DNA of 64,000 nt from Nostoc edaphicum CCNP1411 (GCF_014023275.1 NZ_CP054697.1:186001-250000), one strand, 5' to 3'. Positions 9,331 through 18,515 are shown, counted from the first letter of the stretch. Numbers and translations: made by a program. The notes: generated by a model from the sequence alone, not told the origin.

Positions 9331-9861
9331 TTAATAGAAGGTGTTTTTATCAAAAGGCAAGCTATCTTCCGGCTCAAAGTTCCGCAAGTCCTGTTCCATT
9401 TGGCGGCGGCGTTGAGCGTATGTTCTGCTGTCTTCAATCCTTTCTTTCATCCGTTCTTCACCAAAGTTAATGCCTTGTTCTGCATGTTCGGCAGATACAG
9501 CATCATAATTCTCGACTTCGTTTCTCTTACGCCACTCTTGGTGTTCCAAGGCACTTTCACTGATGCCAATTTTACGAGCGTATTCTACATATTCAGGTCT
9601 GAGAGAACCATCACGGTTAAATTCCTTTTTCTCTTGTTCAGTGAAGAAATCGTAGGCTGTGTAGATTGGCCACGGCTCTGGGTCAGTCTCATCCAGGTGC
9701 TTCCACTCGTCGTACTCTTCTTTTAATCTACGAGCATAATCATCGATTGCTTCTGGATGTGCGCCACGAGATAACTTTCGTTGTCTTACTTCATCTTTTA
9801 AAGTTCCATCTGCATTGAACTCTTCTTTATTCATATTTATCCAGCGCTTAATTCTTGACAT
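9331..9861 (-). CDS. Hypothetical acidic protein with an internal duplication
   Basis: This 176-residue, highly charged and probably soluble protein contains two related segments. One is EEFNADGTLKDEVRQRKLS, followed by DDYARR (about 13-47). The other is KEFNRDGSLRPEYVEYARK, followed by ISESALEHQEWR (about 79-112). The shared core is EFNxDGxL plus a Tyr-Ala-Arg helix. A third, helical part (115-165) is rich in Arg and Glu. A good ribosome site (GGAGGT, 9849-9870 region) supports the start. It is divergent from the giant polymerase-like gene, with only 47 bp between the two starts, so they may share regulation. Function unknown. Confidence 0.7.
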   Translation of the reverse strand: MSRIKRWINMNKEEFNADGTLKDEVRQRKLSRGAHPEAIDDYARRLKEEYDEWKHLDETDPEPWPIYTAYDFFTEQEKKEFNRDGSLRPEYVEYARKIGISESALEHQEWRKRNEVENYDAVSAEHAEQGINFGEERMKERIEDSRTYAQRRRQMEQDLRNFEPEDSLPFDKNTFY

Positions 9862-9908
9862 AAAAACCTCCTAAAATATTAACCAATCTTCATCAATTTA
9901 TTAAAACC

Positions 9909-12900
9909 ATGACTCTGGAAATTAAACATTTTGATCCCAGGCTTAATCAATGGATTTATACAGATGAGCGTAAAACTATTTTAACCGAAAAGCTCAGTAA
10001 TACTTTACTAGAATTTTACTTTCCTGATAAAGAATTCTCATTTGGACATTCAGATGAGTACAGTACAGACGAAGAATTAAAGAATCATCCAGACGGACAA
10101 ATTTTATTGCTATCTTCTAAAACCCGCTTACTTTATGGAGAAAAAGAATGTTTAGAAACAATTCAAAAAATTTGTCCAGATGGTAAAGACCGTGGAGCTT
10201 ATGGTTCGATATTTCTTGGGGCTTGTAAAAATGCGATTCACGAGAAGCTAAACATTCTAGTAGTAGATGATTCTACTAATAATCCCGGTCAAAATGGAGG
10301 GATATTATCAAATGATTTAGCATATAAACTAGTTGGCGATTGTTATGGACAAATTTCAACACAACTTTATGACTTGCTCACTTCAAGAGAATCACAACAA
10401 GATAAAAGCTACCGTGTTATCCAGCATCGATTCGGCTGGAGGGAAGGAAACGGAGAAGATACTAGTAAATACCGCTTTGGTAAGGGAACACTTCGACCAT
10501 ACAAACTAGATAAAATAGAATATGCAGAACCAAATAACAAACCAAAAATAGACATAATTCTTCCCATAAGTAGTTTTAAGGGAACAGATAAGGATAGACC
10601 AGCAGGGGCGACTAAACCTCAAATTAAGCCAGGATTATATCAGCAAAATATTTGGTTGGCTGAAAAAGGACAATCTCAGCAAGGTCAGATGTCTATCTCC
10701 CAACTATTGGCATCTTTCCCCCAAGGAATTAAAGATTTTGCCGAAGAATTAGAGCTACAAGCTGAAAAACTAGCCTCTATTCAAGATGACCCTAGAATTG
10801 TTGCTGCTGACTATTGTGAAAAATACGAAAAACGCAAAGAATCATTGAACCAAAGTAAATTAAAAATAGGAGAGGTCACAAACCAAGAAATAGATATTAA
10901 AAACTTAGGGACAAATAACGATTTAGAGACAGATGAGGAATTAGATGACGAGAGTACTAAAGATGACTTGTTCATGTACAAACTCATCAAAACTGACTTA
11001 CTTGGTCATCAACAACTTTTAGAAACGGAAAAAGTTAAACAGGAATTAAGTCGGTTTTTACAGAGCCAATGGCGAGATATCGCTCTGGGGAAAACGCTTA
11101 CTTTTGACCGAGGGATGATTATTCCATCCAAAGAACTTAAAAATGGTGAAATTTGTGTTTCATGGGAAAAGAATGAAGAGAAAATTCTTAACTTCCGTTC
11201 TCCTTTTCTGAATTCTAACGGATTGTGTGTGTCTGCTAACAAGCACATTAAAGATCGACTCGGGCCAGATGGTAAAGACCTCAAAGGCATAATTGTAGTC
11301 AATGACGAAGACCACAAGCGCATACAAGCCAGAATTACAGAGTTAGAAGCGCAAGGGATTGATGTTGAAGAAATAGATCCAGCAGAAACAGAATCAGAAC
11401 GCCAAGCACGAGACTACGATGGTGACTGCATTGGTGTAGCAAGAGCCAGCTTATATCCCAACTTAACGGCAGAGGCAGAGCGAAGAAATCTTCCCCAAAA
11501 CGCCTATTCGCCCACGGTTAAGCTCAAAAAACAATCATTTTATGAACCCACCGATGGAAGCCAGCCTCCATTTGAAGAAATAGCTATCCACATGAGCGAT
11601 AGCATCAGCGTGGGCATAATCAACAATCAAGTGACAGCACTGGAAGCATTAGAATCGGAAATTGAGGTACTAAAGACTTACGGTACTTTTGAGCAGAAAT
11701 CAAATTATCTAGACCAAGTTTCTAACCATTACGAAACCCTGTTTGAGCAAGAACGCCAGAAAGATCCAAAGTTAATTCGAGAAGAATACAAGCCTTATAT
11801 GCAAGGGGTTGTTGAAATTGCTCATTCTCAAAGAACTCCCGAAATGATCCAGAAAGCAATGGACATTAACCGTCAAATGTACCGGAGCATGATTGAAGAA
11901 GGATGTTATCAAAACCAAATAGCGGTTGATTTATTCAAAAGTGCTAAAAAACCTGAGATGAATAAAATCCGGGAAAACAGCCGCTACTTATATCGTGATG
12001 TTAATTATATTAAAGATAAAAAGTCGCGTTCAGTTTATTTAAACACAGGTATAATACCAAAGGGCTACTCACCAGTAGAATTATTGATTAGCCAAACTAA
12101 TAAATATTTCCAAGAATCACAGTTAGAATCGCGTCCCATTGTCCAGTTTAAAGACTTGTTCAAAGGGGTAGAATTTTCACCACAGCAGAAATTTGCAGCG
12201 ATCGCCGCCAAATACGAGTTTGATCAGAAATTCAACGCTGCGGTACGTATGGAGCGACGGCGGGAAACCGAGAAAGGGCCATCAGCAATCATCCAAACTC
12301 CACAGTCTTGCCAACTCGAAATTACCAATCTCACCCATTACGAACATCCTCTGATTTGGAAAGCCCAAACGTTGAACATTCGCCTAGACGAAATACCAGA
12401 GAAATGGCGAACTAAAGAACGCCCCCACAAATTACTAGCAGTTGCACAGATAGATGGCGAGATTGGGGAGGATAAGAAACCCGCTTACCGCAACCTGGGG
12501 ACAGTTAGCCAACAATCTGTGACTGACCACAACCTCAAGGCGGGGATGGCCATGCAGGGAGCTAAACTATTAGAACTAAAACCAGAACTTACTAGAAGCC
12601 AAACTAAACTACTCTTTGCCTTGGCAAATGATGCAGCAGAAGCATTTTACGCGAAAATCCCAGAGTCAGAAAAACTTGCATCTGCTGCCGCCGCTTGGAA
12701 CATCTGTGCATCTCGCCAAGATGAACTTGAAGTTGCAAGAAAAGAAAACGCAAACCCCCAAGCGATCGCTAAAAAAGTCTCTAATTTTGCCTTCGCTGCT
12801 TTCCCCAATGAGATTATCTCTCGCTTAGATAAATTGCAATTTACTGAACCAAAGTTAGTCACACTCAATAATGAAGCGAATCAATTTTTGGGTCGAGACT

Positions 12901-15092
12901 GGAACGTTCATGAAAAACACCCGATAGAAATTAGAGCTAGCCACCACCCAGTTGGGCATGAGCGCCATGTTTCCAGATTGTTATTTGTCCAGGATGCTGA
13001 CGGCGAATATAAGGAATTCGCCATGCTCGAAACCAGAACTGCACAGCTTCCCATTGGTACGAAAGCGCTCTCTTGTATGGTTGGGGTAGAACCTGCCACA
13101 GCATCAGCAACTATTGGACTACCAGGAAACGAGCCGATTGAGATTACCATCCGTGAACTCAAGAACTTCTCTTATGCAGGACTTGTTTTTAACGCCGAAC
13201 CGGTCAACTTAGAATTTGGCACTGTGCCGATTCCTGATAAAACAGTAAAAATCAAAATTGATGCTTTGACCCTGGGTGAGTTAGACAGTGATTCTGCCCA
13301 ACAGTTAAAAGAAATTAATTATCTCAAAAATGGTAATCCCCTAAAATTAAAGCTCACGTCAATCTCTGAGACAGGAGATCAAGCTTTTGTCCTGGGTGAG
13401 TCTCCCAATGGAAATCTCCTCAAAATTAATAAAATTAACTTTTATGATTTTTCTGGTCAGACATTCAATGATCAAGATTACCGAAAACTGACTATCGAAA
13501 CCTTAGCTTCTAAAACTAGGGATGCTGTATTTTTGAATAGTGAACCCCTGGGAGTATTGCACTTCAAAAAAGACAAAGACGCGCTCAGACAACTTGGATT
13601 GCTCAAAACCGGAAAACTTACATCCGCCGACGCTATCATTGAAAGTAATTTTTCTGTTATTTGCGCTCAAATTGACCCTAATACCGTTGAATATCCTACT
13701 ATTTGGACGAAAGAATTTCAGGCTTTTGGGACTCAATCGGTTAATTCTGAACAACAAGAGATGATTGAGAGTAGTGCGAATATTCTACATCAGATTAAAG
13801 AGCGCCCTACTTTCTTATTTTCTACCCAATCAAACAAAAAACTTGGAGTCATGGGCTTGGCTGTTGACAACCAGAAAGCTGATACTGTAACTAAATGGTT
13901 AACTGCTCAAAAAGTTGAATTCTCGCTTGCCCCAACAGAAGATGTTATAAGGGAAACTAAGAAAGGTCTAGCCGTATTTAACTTGGTTGATAGCTCCATC
14001 CCTGCCAAAACTTTAGAGAGCATGGCCAAGAAATTTGGGGCTGTGATTGAAACGGATAGTGAGTATCAACAAAGGGTTAATTCCCTCGCCACACGACCGC
14101 AGTTTTTGAAACCTCCATCTCAATCAGCACAATCCCCGCCTCAACAAAGCGCTCAATTCCACCCAAACCAAGAGGTTCAAAATGTCGCCCCTCCTGTCAT
14201 CAAAGGCAAACCGATTCCGATGAACTACCCTTTAATGATGCATGGTGACACTAATCCACTACCTGTAAATACTTGCATTGATGCCATGCGCGGATATGGC
14301 AGAACTCATACCACCAGAGCTTATCAACCATACAAACAGTATGGGTTTAAGGAAGGGGATATTGCTCTGGCGACAGGCATTGATAAGCAAGTCGCCTTTC
14401 GAGTCGGTAAGCAGTATCAAATCACACCTAATATGATTGCTGACCCCGTTTATCAACAGCAGTGGGCTGATATGGAAAAGCACTCACCCAAAGCATTACC
14501 AGAATTGTTCACAGGCAAACAGCAGGTGTGGGGACTACATCTTGAACCCTTGGGGGATTATGTGGAGGGTTTTATAGTCCCGTTTCCTGAACCACAAAAT
14601 AGAGCCGCACTTGAAGCAACAGTCCAAACTCAATCAGTTACTATTGATGACTTGAGAAATTGGTACAATGCCGCAGATAAGTTAGGGAAGCCGGAGAATT
14701 ACAAAAAACGCATTGTAGAAGTGGCAAATGGGTTTAAAGCTGGTGAGCAATTGTCAGCCGAAGCGTTGACAGTAATGAATAAAGATAAGTTTGATCTTGT
14801 TGCCATCAGTCGGTTGACTCAAATTGCTCAAAGGATTGGCATGGTTTGGGGTAAGTCTGATGAAAATGGTACTCAAGTCCAAGGGAAAATTTATGACTTG
14901 GCTTTCAATACCCAGCAGAGGGATTTAACTATTTCGCAGAAAAATGGAGAGGTAATTTTAAACTTGCAATCTGGCAAAGTGCAGACGAATAAAGTAACTC
15001 CACAGATATTGCAAACTTTTGAGGATGCGAATAGTCAGATAGATAAAATTTTAGCGAAAAATAAAAGTCAAGAATTAGAAATACAAAGATAG
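9909..15092 (+). CDS. Giant plasmid protein with a two-barrel (RdRP/QDE-1-like) RNA polymerase core
   Basis: This is a 1727-residue protein. In order, the N-terminal part contains NGGILSNDLA (129-138), IQHRFGW (171-177), RFGKGTLRPY (189-198) and DIILPISSFKG (215-225). These parallel the first barrel of eukaryotic RdRPs (DGxGxIS, QxRxGGxKG, RPSxxKF). After an acidic linker, PSKELKNGEICVSW (406-419), FRSPFLN (429-435) and RDYDGDCIGV (501-510) parallel the second barrel, ending in the catalytic metal loop DxDGD (D502, D504, D506). The remaining 1200 residues have no domain I can name, and 1395-1727 look like a separate globular region. The family is known to make RNA (eukaryotic RdRPs, phage YonO). 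Polymerase activity here is inferred from the motifs. Template and role are unknown. Transcription or priming on plasmid DNA is one option. Confidence 0.75.
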   Translation: MTLEIKHFDPRLNQWIYTDERKTILTEKLSNTLLEFYFPDKEFSFGHSDEYSTDEELKNHPDGQILLLSSKTRLLYGEKECLETIQKICPDGKDRGAYGSIFLGACKNAIHEKLNILVVDDSTNNPGQNGGILSNDLAYKLVGDCYGQISTQLYDLLTSRESQQDKSYRVIQHRFGWREGNGEDTSKYRFGKGTLRPYKLDKIEYAEPNNKPKIDIILPISSFKGTDKDRPAGATKPQIKPGLYQQNIWLAEKGQSQQGQMSISQLLASFPQGIKDFAEELELQAEKLASIQDDPRIVAADYCEKYEKRKESLNQSKLKIGEVTNQEIDIKNLGTNNDLETDEELDDESTKDDLFMYKLIKTDLLGHQQLLETEKVKQELSRFLQSQWRDIALGKTLTFDRGMIIPSKELKNGEICVSWEKNEEKILNFRSPFLNSNGLCVSANKHIKDRLGPDGKDLKGIIVVNDEDHKRIQARITELEAQGIDVEEIDPAETESERQARDYDGDCIGVARASLYPNLTAEAERRNLPQNAYSPTVKLKKQSFYEPTDGSQPPFEEIAIHMSDSISVGIINNQVTALEALESEIEVLKTYGTFEQKSNYLDQVSNHYETLFEQERQKDPKLIREEYKPYMQGVVEIAHSQRTPEMIQKAMDINRQMYRSMIEEGCYQNQIAVDLFKSAKKPEMNKIRENSRYLYRDVNYIKDKKSRSVYLNTGIIPKGYSPVELLISQTNKYFQESQLESRPIVQFKDLFKGVEFSPQQKFAAIAAKYEFDQKFNAAVRMERRRETEKGPSAIIQTPQSCQLEITNLTHYEHPLIWKAQTLNIRLDEIPEKWRTKERPHKLLAVAQIDGEIGEDKKPAYRNLGTVSQQSVTDHNLKAGMAMQGAKLLELKPELTRSQTKLLFALANDAAEAFYAKIPESEKLASAAAAWNICASRQDELEVARKENANPQAIAKKVSNFAFAAFPNEIISRLDKLQFTEPKLVTLNNEANQFLGRDWNVHEKHPIEIRASHHPVGHERHVSRLLFVQDADGEYKEFAMLETRTAQLPIGTKALSCMVGVEPATASATIGLPGNEPIEITIRELKNFSYAGLVFNAEPVNLEFGTVPIPDKTVKIKIDALTLGELDSDSAQQLKEINYLKNGNPLKLKLTSISETGDQAFVLGESPNGNLLKINKINFYDFSGQTFNDQDYRKLTIETLASKTRDAVFLNSEPLGVLHFKKDKDALRQLGLLKTGKLTSADAIIESNFSVICAQIDPNTVEYPTIWTKEFQAFGTQSVNSEQQEMIESSANILHQIKERPTFLFSTQSNKKLGVMGLAVDNQKADTVTKWLTAQKVEFSLAPTEDVIRETKKGLAVFNLVDSSIPAKTLESMAKKFGAVIETDSEYQQRVNSLATRPQFLKPPSQSAQSPPQQSAQFHPNQEVQNVAPPVIKGKPIPMNYPLMMHGDTNPLPVNTCIDAMRGYGRTHTTRAYQPYKQYGFKEGDIALATGIDKQVAFRVGKQYQITPNMIADPVYQQQWADMEKHSPKALPELFTGKQQVWGLHLEPLGDYVEGFIVPFPEPQNRAALEATVQTQSVTIDDLRNWYNAADKLGKPENYKKRIVEVANGFKAGEQLSAEALTVMNKDKFDLVAISRLTQIAQRIGMVWGKSDENGTQVQGKIYDLAFNTQQRDLTISQKNGEVILNLQSGKVQTNKVTPQILQTFEDANSQIDKILAKNKSQELEIQR

Positions 15093-15103
15093 ATTTATCT
15101 GCC

Positions 15104-15280
15104 TCTGGCAAAGCAGAAAGCAGAGAGTATTTCTTGATGGAGGAAAGAATAAGTTTTAAATATTGCCTTTTTGCCTTGCTAACTTGGGTTTAAGCTCCCT
15201 GCTAAATCGTAGATTTAACGGTCTACAATTACTGTTATTGTCAGAATCCCCTTTAATTGACCTTCTGCCTTCTGCCTGAA
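15104..15280. repeat. Weak heptad-arm inverted element
   Basis: The left arm CTGGCAAAGCAGAAAGCAGAG (15104-15124) is built of GGCARAG/CAGAAAG heptads. The right arm CCTTCTGCCTTCTGCCTG (15261-15278) is the approximate complement. The core between them carries no ORF. It lies just after the stop of the polymerase-like gene and may contribute to termination. Confidence 0.5.
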
Positions 15281-15388
15281 TTATTCATATCAAAGCCAAA
15301 GATGCATCCAATTCAAGCTTTACAGGTTCAAGCGATCGTTCCATGAATTCGTTTTCCTAGTCCCTGCTGAAACAATCAGCTTACGGCA

Positions 15389-15640
15389 ATGCATGAGCTG
15401 ATCGCTTGTGGCTTCTACAAGAAAACCACACCAAATGGGAAAAAAGTGTTTGATGACTCTTATAAAAATGCGTTAGCGTTAGCTCCTCTGAAAGAGGTTC
15501 GCCACAAATTAAGCTTACTTTCAGAGTACCGCAACCGTGCAGCAAGGTTCAAAGTTCCAGCATTGTGGGTGGATGCTTGGTGTCAAAGGTGCTTTGTATC
15601 GTTCACGGAAATGGTAAAGTGGCGAAGGGTTATTCAGTGA
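15389..15640 (+). CDS. Doubtful small ORF, possible gene remnant
   Basis: These 83 codons include a plausible protein-like stretch (KKVFDDSYKNALALAP, about 18-33, and a helical KLSLLSEYRNRAARF). No recognisable family, ribosome site or conserved partner is seen. The frame after the stop (to about 15720) also reads as possible coding remnants, which suggests a decayed gene rather than an intact one. Confidence 0.2.
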   Translation: MHELIACGFYKKTTPNGKKVFDDSYKNALALAPLKEVRHKLSLLSEYRNRAARFKVPALWVDAWCQRCFVSFTEMVKWRRVIQ

Positions 15641-15924
15641 GATGCGACAAGTCTATGAGACACTTACAACACATGAGATTTTAGTCAAAGATTGTGTCGG
15701 TTACATTAATCGTGTACTATTATATTAGTACAAATATACTGTAGTCTACGATGAGCAAGCCAAAAAGTGTTAAAGATTGCAAAAAAAGCAACTATAATTA
15801 AGCGATAGAAATATTCTATAAAATCTTTATATTTTATTAAATAAAAAGGATTATGAATCTTTATATACATTTGTCTTTGTTCATTAATTAGATTATTTTG
15901 TGGCAGTAAACAGAGAGAAAGGTC
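15641..15924. other. Intergenic region upstream of toxin-antitoxin pair
   Basis: No gene is seen. GTACTA (15714-15719) and TAGTAC (15726-15731) form a 6-bp inverted repeat with a 6-bp spacer, about 195 bp before the antitoxin. It could be an operator for the pair. The rest is AT-rich, and a ribosome site (AGAGAAAGG, 15911-15921) precedes the antitoxin start. Confidence 0.35.
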
Positions 15925-16404
15925 ATGTTGGATAAACTAATAAAATATTTTGTCTACGCGACAAAAGGGTATATTACAAAAACACAACTGATCAAGTTTT
16001 TGTATTTAGCTGATCTTTACTCTGTTAAGTGGACAGGAAAGCAGCTGACTGATCTAGATTGGTGTTATTATCAATTTGGCCCTTGGAATGAGGGTATAGA
16101 TGCTGCTTTAAATGAAATGAATGGGAAAGAGATTATTCAAGAGTCTCAGTATAATGCAACATATATTAGACCTGTGAATCAAGCTGCTCAGGCAGATGAT
16201 TTGGACATACCTCTCAGTATTAAGTTTGTACTGGATAATATTCGGAGAGAGTGGGCTGGCTCAGATAAACTGAATCAGTTACTAGAGTATGTATATAGCA
16301 CTGCTCCAATGCTGGAAGCAAAAAATACCCATAGACCAGAAGAAAAAGCTAGACTTAACTTACAAGCAGAAAGAGAAAAATTAGTCAGTGAATTAGGATT
16401 GTAA
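15925..16404 (+). CDS. Panacea-domain (DUF4065, SocA-like) antitoxin
   Basis: This 159-residue protein has the Panacea signature: an N-terminal helical block KLIKYFVYATKGYITKTQL (4-22) followed by KFLYLADLYSVKWTGKQLTDLDW and the YYQFGPWNEGI motif. Panacea proteins are antitoxins that neutralise many unrelated toxins. It is followed after a single base by a MazF/PemK-like toxin gene, so the two form an operon. A good ribosome site supports the start. Family assignment is firm. The antitoxin role follows from family and context. Confidence 0.85.
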   Translation: MLDKLIKYFVYATKGYITKTQLIKFLYLADLYSVKWTGKQLTDLDWCYYQFGPWNEGIDAALNEMNGKEIIQESQYNATYIRPVNQAAQADDLDIPLSIKFVLDNIRREWAGSDKLNQLLEYVYSTAPMLEAKNTHRPEEKARLNLQAEREKLVSELGL

Positions 16405-16405
16405 A

Positions 16406-17023
16406 GTGGCTGGACAAAGACCTAGACAAGGTTGGATCTATTCCATAAATCCCTATAGGGTATCTCTTCGTTGCAAACTGGGTCATGTCCATATTTATAA
16501 TTTAGATGAGCCAGGTGAAGTAGAATGTCAAACTTGCACTGAGAATATTAATTCAAGTAGGGTTTTCAGAGGGATACATCCTTATATCATCTGGACAAGC
16601 GATAAATTTCAAGATGAATCTGGATATATAGCAACATTTTCCGTTATTCCTCTGACTTCACAAGGAACATTTAACGGTTTACCAACTACATATCCAATTA
16701 ACTCTACAAGTAGAAATGGTCTTGATAAAAGTTCATACGCTTTAGTTCATCAAATATGTACTGTTGATGCTAATTGCTTTAAAGGCTCATCAGCCAATTG
16801 GTTAGAGAGAATTGGACAATTGGATAAAGCAGATAAAGAAGCTATAGAAGAACGTTTAAAATATTTTTTGAATATTCAAGAGAATCCTAGTGAAGACTGG
16901 TTTGCTCAAAATGCGTCTCCAGAATTTTTGAAAAAAATCTTTGATTATCTACCTGAAGATACAAAAAATTTAGTAATAGAAGAATTAATTAACAATTTAG
17001 ACTCATATAGGACTAATATTTGA
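16406..17023 (+). CDS. MazF/PemK-like toxin with a putative zinc-binding insertion
   Basis: This 205-residue protein has a GTG start one base after the antitoxin stop. The strand pattern GWIYSINPY (9-17), FRGIHPYIIWTSD and TFSVIPLTSQ resembles the MazF/PemK endoribonuclease core (GxVxW, RPxxV, PxT). Inserted after the first strands is a Cys/His cluster (C23, H27/H29, C41, C44) that could bind zinc. A helical tail (125-200) is longer than in MazF. The final residues YRTNI are encoded by the right-hand IS630 element. The uninterrupted gene would have stopped at a TAA just at the insertion point. mRNA cleavage is inferred from the family. The core similarity is moderate. Confidence 0.65.
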   Translation: MAGQRPRQGWIYSINPYRVSLRCKLGHVHIYNLDEPGEVECQTCTENINSSRVFRGIHPYIIWTSDKFQDESGYIATFSVIPLTSQGTFNGLPTTYPINSTSRNGLDKSSYALVHQICTVDANCFKGSSANWLERIGQLDKADKEAIEERLKYFLNIQENPSEDWFAQNASPEFLKKIFDYLPEDTKNLVIEELINNLDSYRTNI

Positions 17024-18145
17024 TTTCTGAAAAAGCTCCGTACATTTGAAGAGTCGCAAAATCAAAGGTAGTGTGCCGGATAAACCACTCAAACATCCAT
17101 TTGAGATGTGAGAACGAAGGAATCAAGGCACAGAAACGCCGCACCCAGGTTTTAGCTTGTAACCAAATATCCTCAATTGGATTTTGTGACGGGCAATTAG
17201 GAGCAAAGCGGACGCAGTGAATTTTCCACTCCTCTTGAGACAAATCTTGGTTTACCTCGCCTAAAAAGTTTTGAACCAGATGTGAACGATGGTAAGAAGC
17301 ACCATCCCCAAAAAAAGAAGTAATCTTTGATTGGGGGGACTGATCTAATAAATAACGTAGATAATCAATTGTATTTTCTGAGTTACCTGCGTTATACGCT
17401 TTTAGTAGTAAGCTTCCCTCCAGATAGTCAACTGCCCCGTAGTATGTCTGTTTGTCTCGTATATTAACAACTCTCACTGCTATTTCTTGGTCAGTTTTTC
17501 CCCAGACATACCCACTTAAATCTCCCCACATTAAATGACACTCATCAAGCAGCAATACTCTCAACTTTCCTTCTTCAATTTCCTGCCGATGCCTTGCCAA
17601 TAGTGTTTCAATCTCTTTTTTTTTTGCAGCAACAGCGTCCTCGTCAGCTTTTGGATTTAAAGAAGTAGTTTTCTTCCAACTAATTCCTGCCGCATCAAAT
17701 AAGTCATAATAGCTCCGCTTTGACTCATAAGTTACATCATATTCAAAAGCCAATTTATATTCGAGTTCACCAAGTTCCCAACATTCTTTTGTTTGCAACC
17801 AACTTAAAACTTCTTCTCGTTGTTGAGCAGTTAAGTAACTTTTTTTTCCCTTGTGGTTCAGGCGCAGTCCCGAAATTCCATCTTCCTCATAAGCTTGCTT
17901 CCAGCTTGTTATCGAACCCAGTGACACATCTAAAATTGTTTGAATTTCCTCATACTTGTAGCCTTGATAAACCAATTTGACTGCCAACGCTTTCCTCACC
18001 TCACGCGCATCTGGGCGATCATCTATAAATTCTTGTAGTTCTGCGATCGCGGCTTGTAGATGCTGGTTTATCATTGTTAGCTATTAGACAAATATTCTGT
18101 CCGTATTATCTCGTAGTTTTTTTCAGAAATCAAATATGATTCCTA
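17008..18145 (-). mobile_element. IS630-family insertion sequence, full-length copy
   Basis: This 1138-bp element has ends TAGGACTAATATTTGATTTC and TAGGAATCATATTTGATTTC in inverted orientation. TA duplications lie at 17006-17007 and 18146-18147. It is near identical to the copy at 3963-7364. The insertion point is inside the TAA stop codon of the upstream toxin gene. Confidence 0.92.
17013..18074 (-). CDS. IS630-family transposase
   Basis: The 353 residues include an N-terminal helix-turn-helix (about 25-75), then a DDE core with LLLDECHLMWGD, FFGDGASYH and NPIEDIWLQAK. Compared with the right half of the other copy, three single-base additions in homopolymers (C6 for C5, T7 for T6, G4 for G3) leave the frame open overall. 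They change the residues between DQSP and DGASYH from NQRLLLFW to QSKITSFFG. The changed strand carries the buried part of the second-Asp motif, so activity is uncertain. Sequencing error in the homopolymers is a real alternative. Confidence 0.88.
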   Translation of the reverse strand: MINQHLQAAIAELQEFIDDRPDAREVRKALAVKLVYQGYKYEEIQTILDVSLGSITSWKQAYEEDGISGLRLNHKGKKSYLTAQQREEVLSWLQTKECWELGELEYKLAFEYDVTYESKRSYYDLFDAAGISWKKTTSLNPKADEDAVAAKKKEIETLLARHRQEIEEGKLRVLLLDECHLMWGDLSGYVWGKTDQEIAVRVVNIRDKQTYYGAVDYLEGSLLLKAYNAGNSENTIDYLRYLLDQSPQSKITSFFGDGASYHRSHLVQNFLGEVNQDLSQEEWKIHCVRFAPNCPSQNPIEDIWLQAKTWVRRFCALIPSFSHLKWMFEWFIRHTTFDFATLQMYGAFSEIKY

Positions 18146-18360
18146 TAATACCTGTATATTTATCAATAACATTGATATTCTAATTATTACAAATTCGGCA
18201 ATCTCCGTAGTGCTGTTAGCTTGGTCAGTGCAAAGTGCGATCGCTTATGGAATGGTACGCTTGATTTATGTGAAACCTGCTTGCTGACTATCTTGTTGGG
18301 GTAGGGTGTAGGAAAAAAATCAAGAAAAGTAAATATGAGTGCGAACATAATTGAAGAAGA

Positions 18361-18515
18361 ATTCAGCTATTCAGAATTCAGGAGTCAGCAATCTTGACGC
18401 TCTCTACGAGACGCTACGCGTAGCTTGCTTCTCCGTAGGAGTACGCAGACTCGCTATCCGCCAGTCATACACAATACCTTTCCTGTATTCTGACTCCTGA
18501 CTCCTGAATTCTGTT
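18361..18515. repeat. Heptad-arm inverted element (ATTCAGG type)
   Basis: The arms contain a perfect 17-bp inverted pair, CAGAATTCAGGAGTCAG (18372-18388) and its complement (18497-18513), both within ATTCAGA/CTGACTC heptads. The core holds GAGACGCTACGCGTAGCTTG, a dispersed repeat motif that recurs near 53283-53300. No gene is present between 18146 and 18619. Confidence 0.7.
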
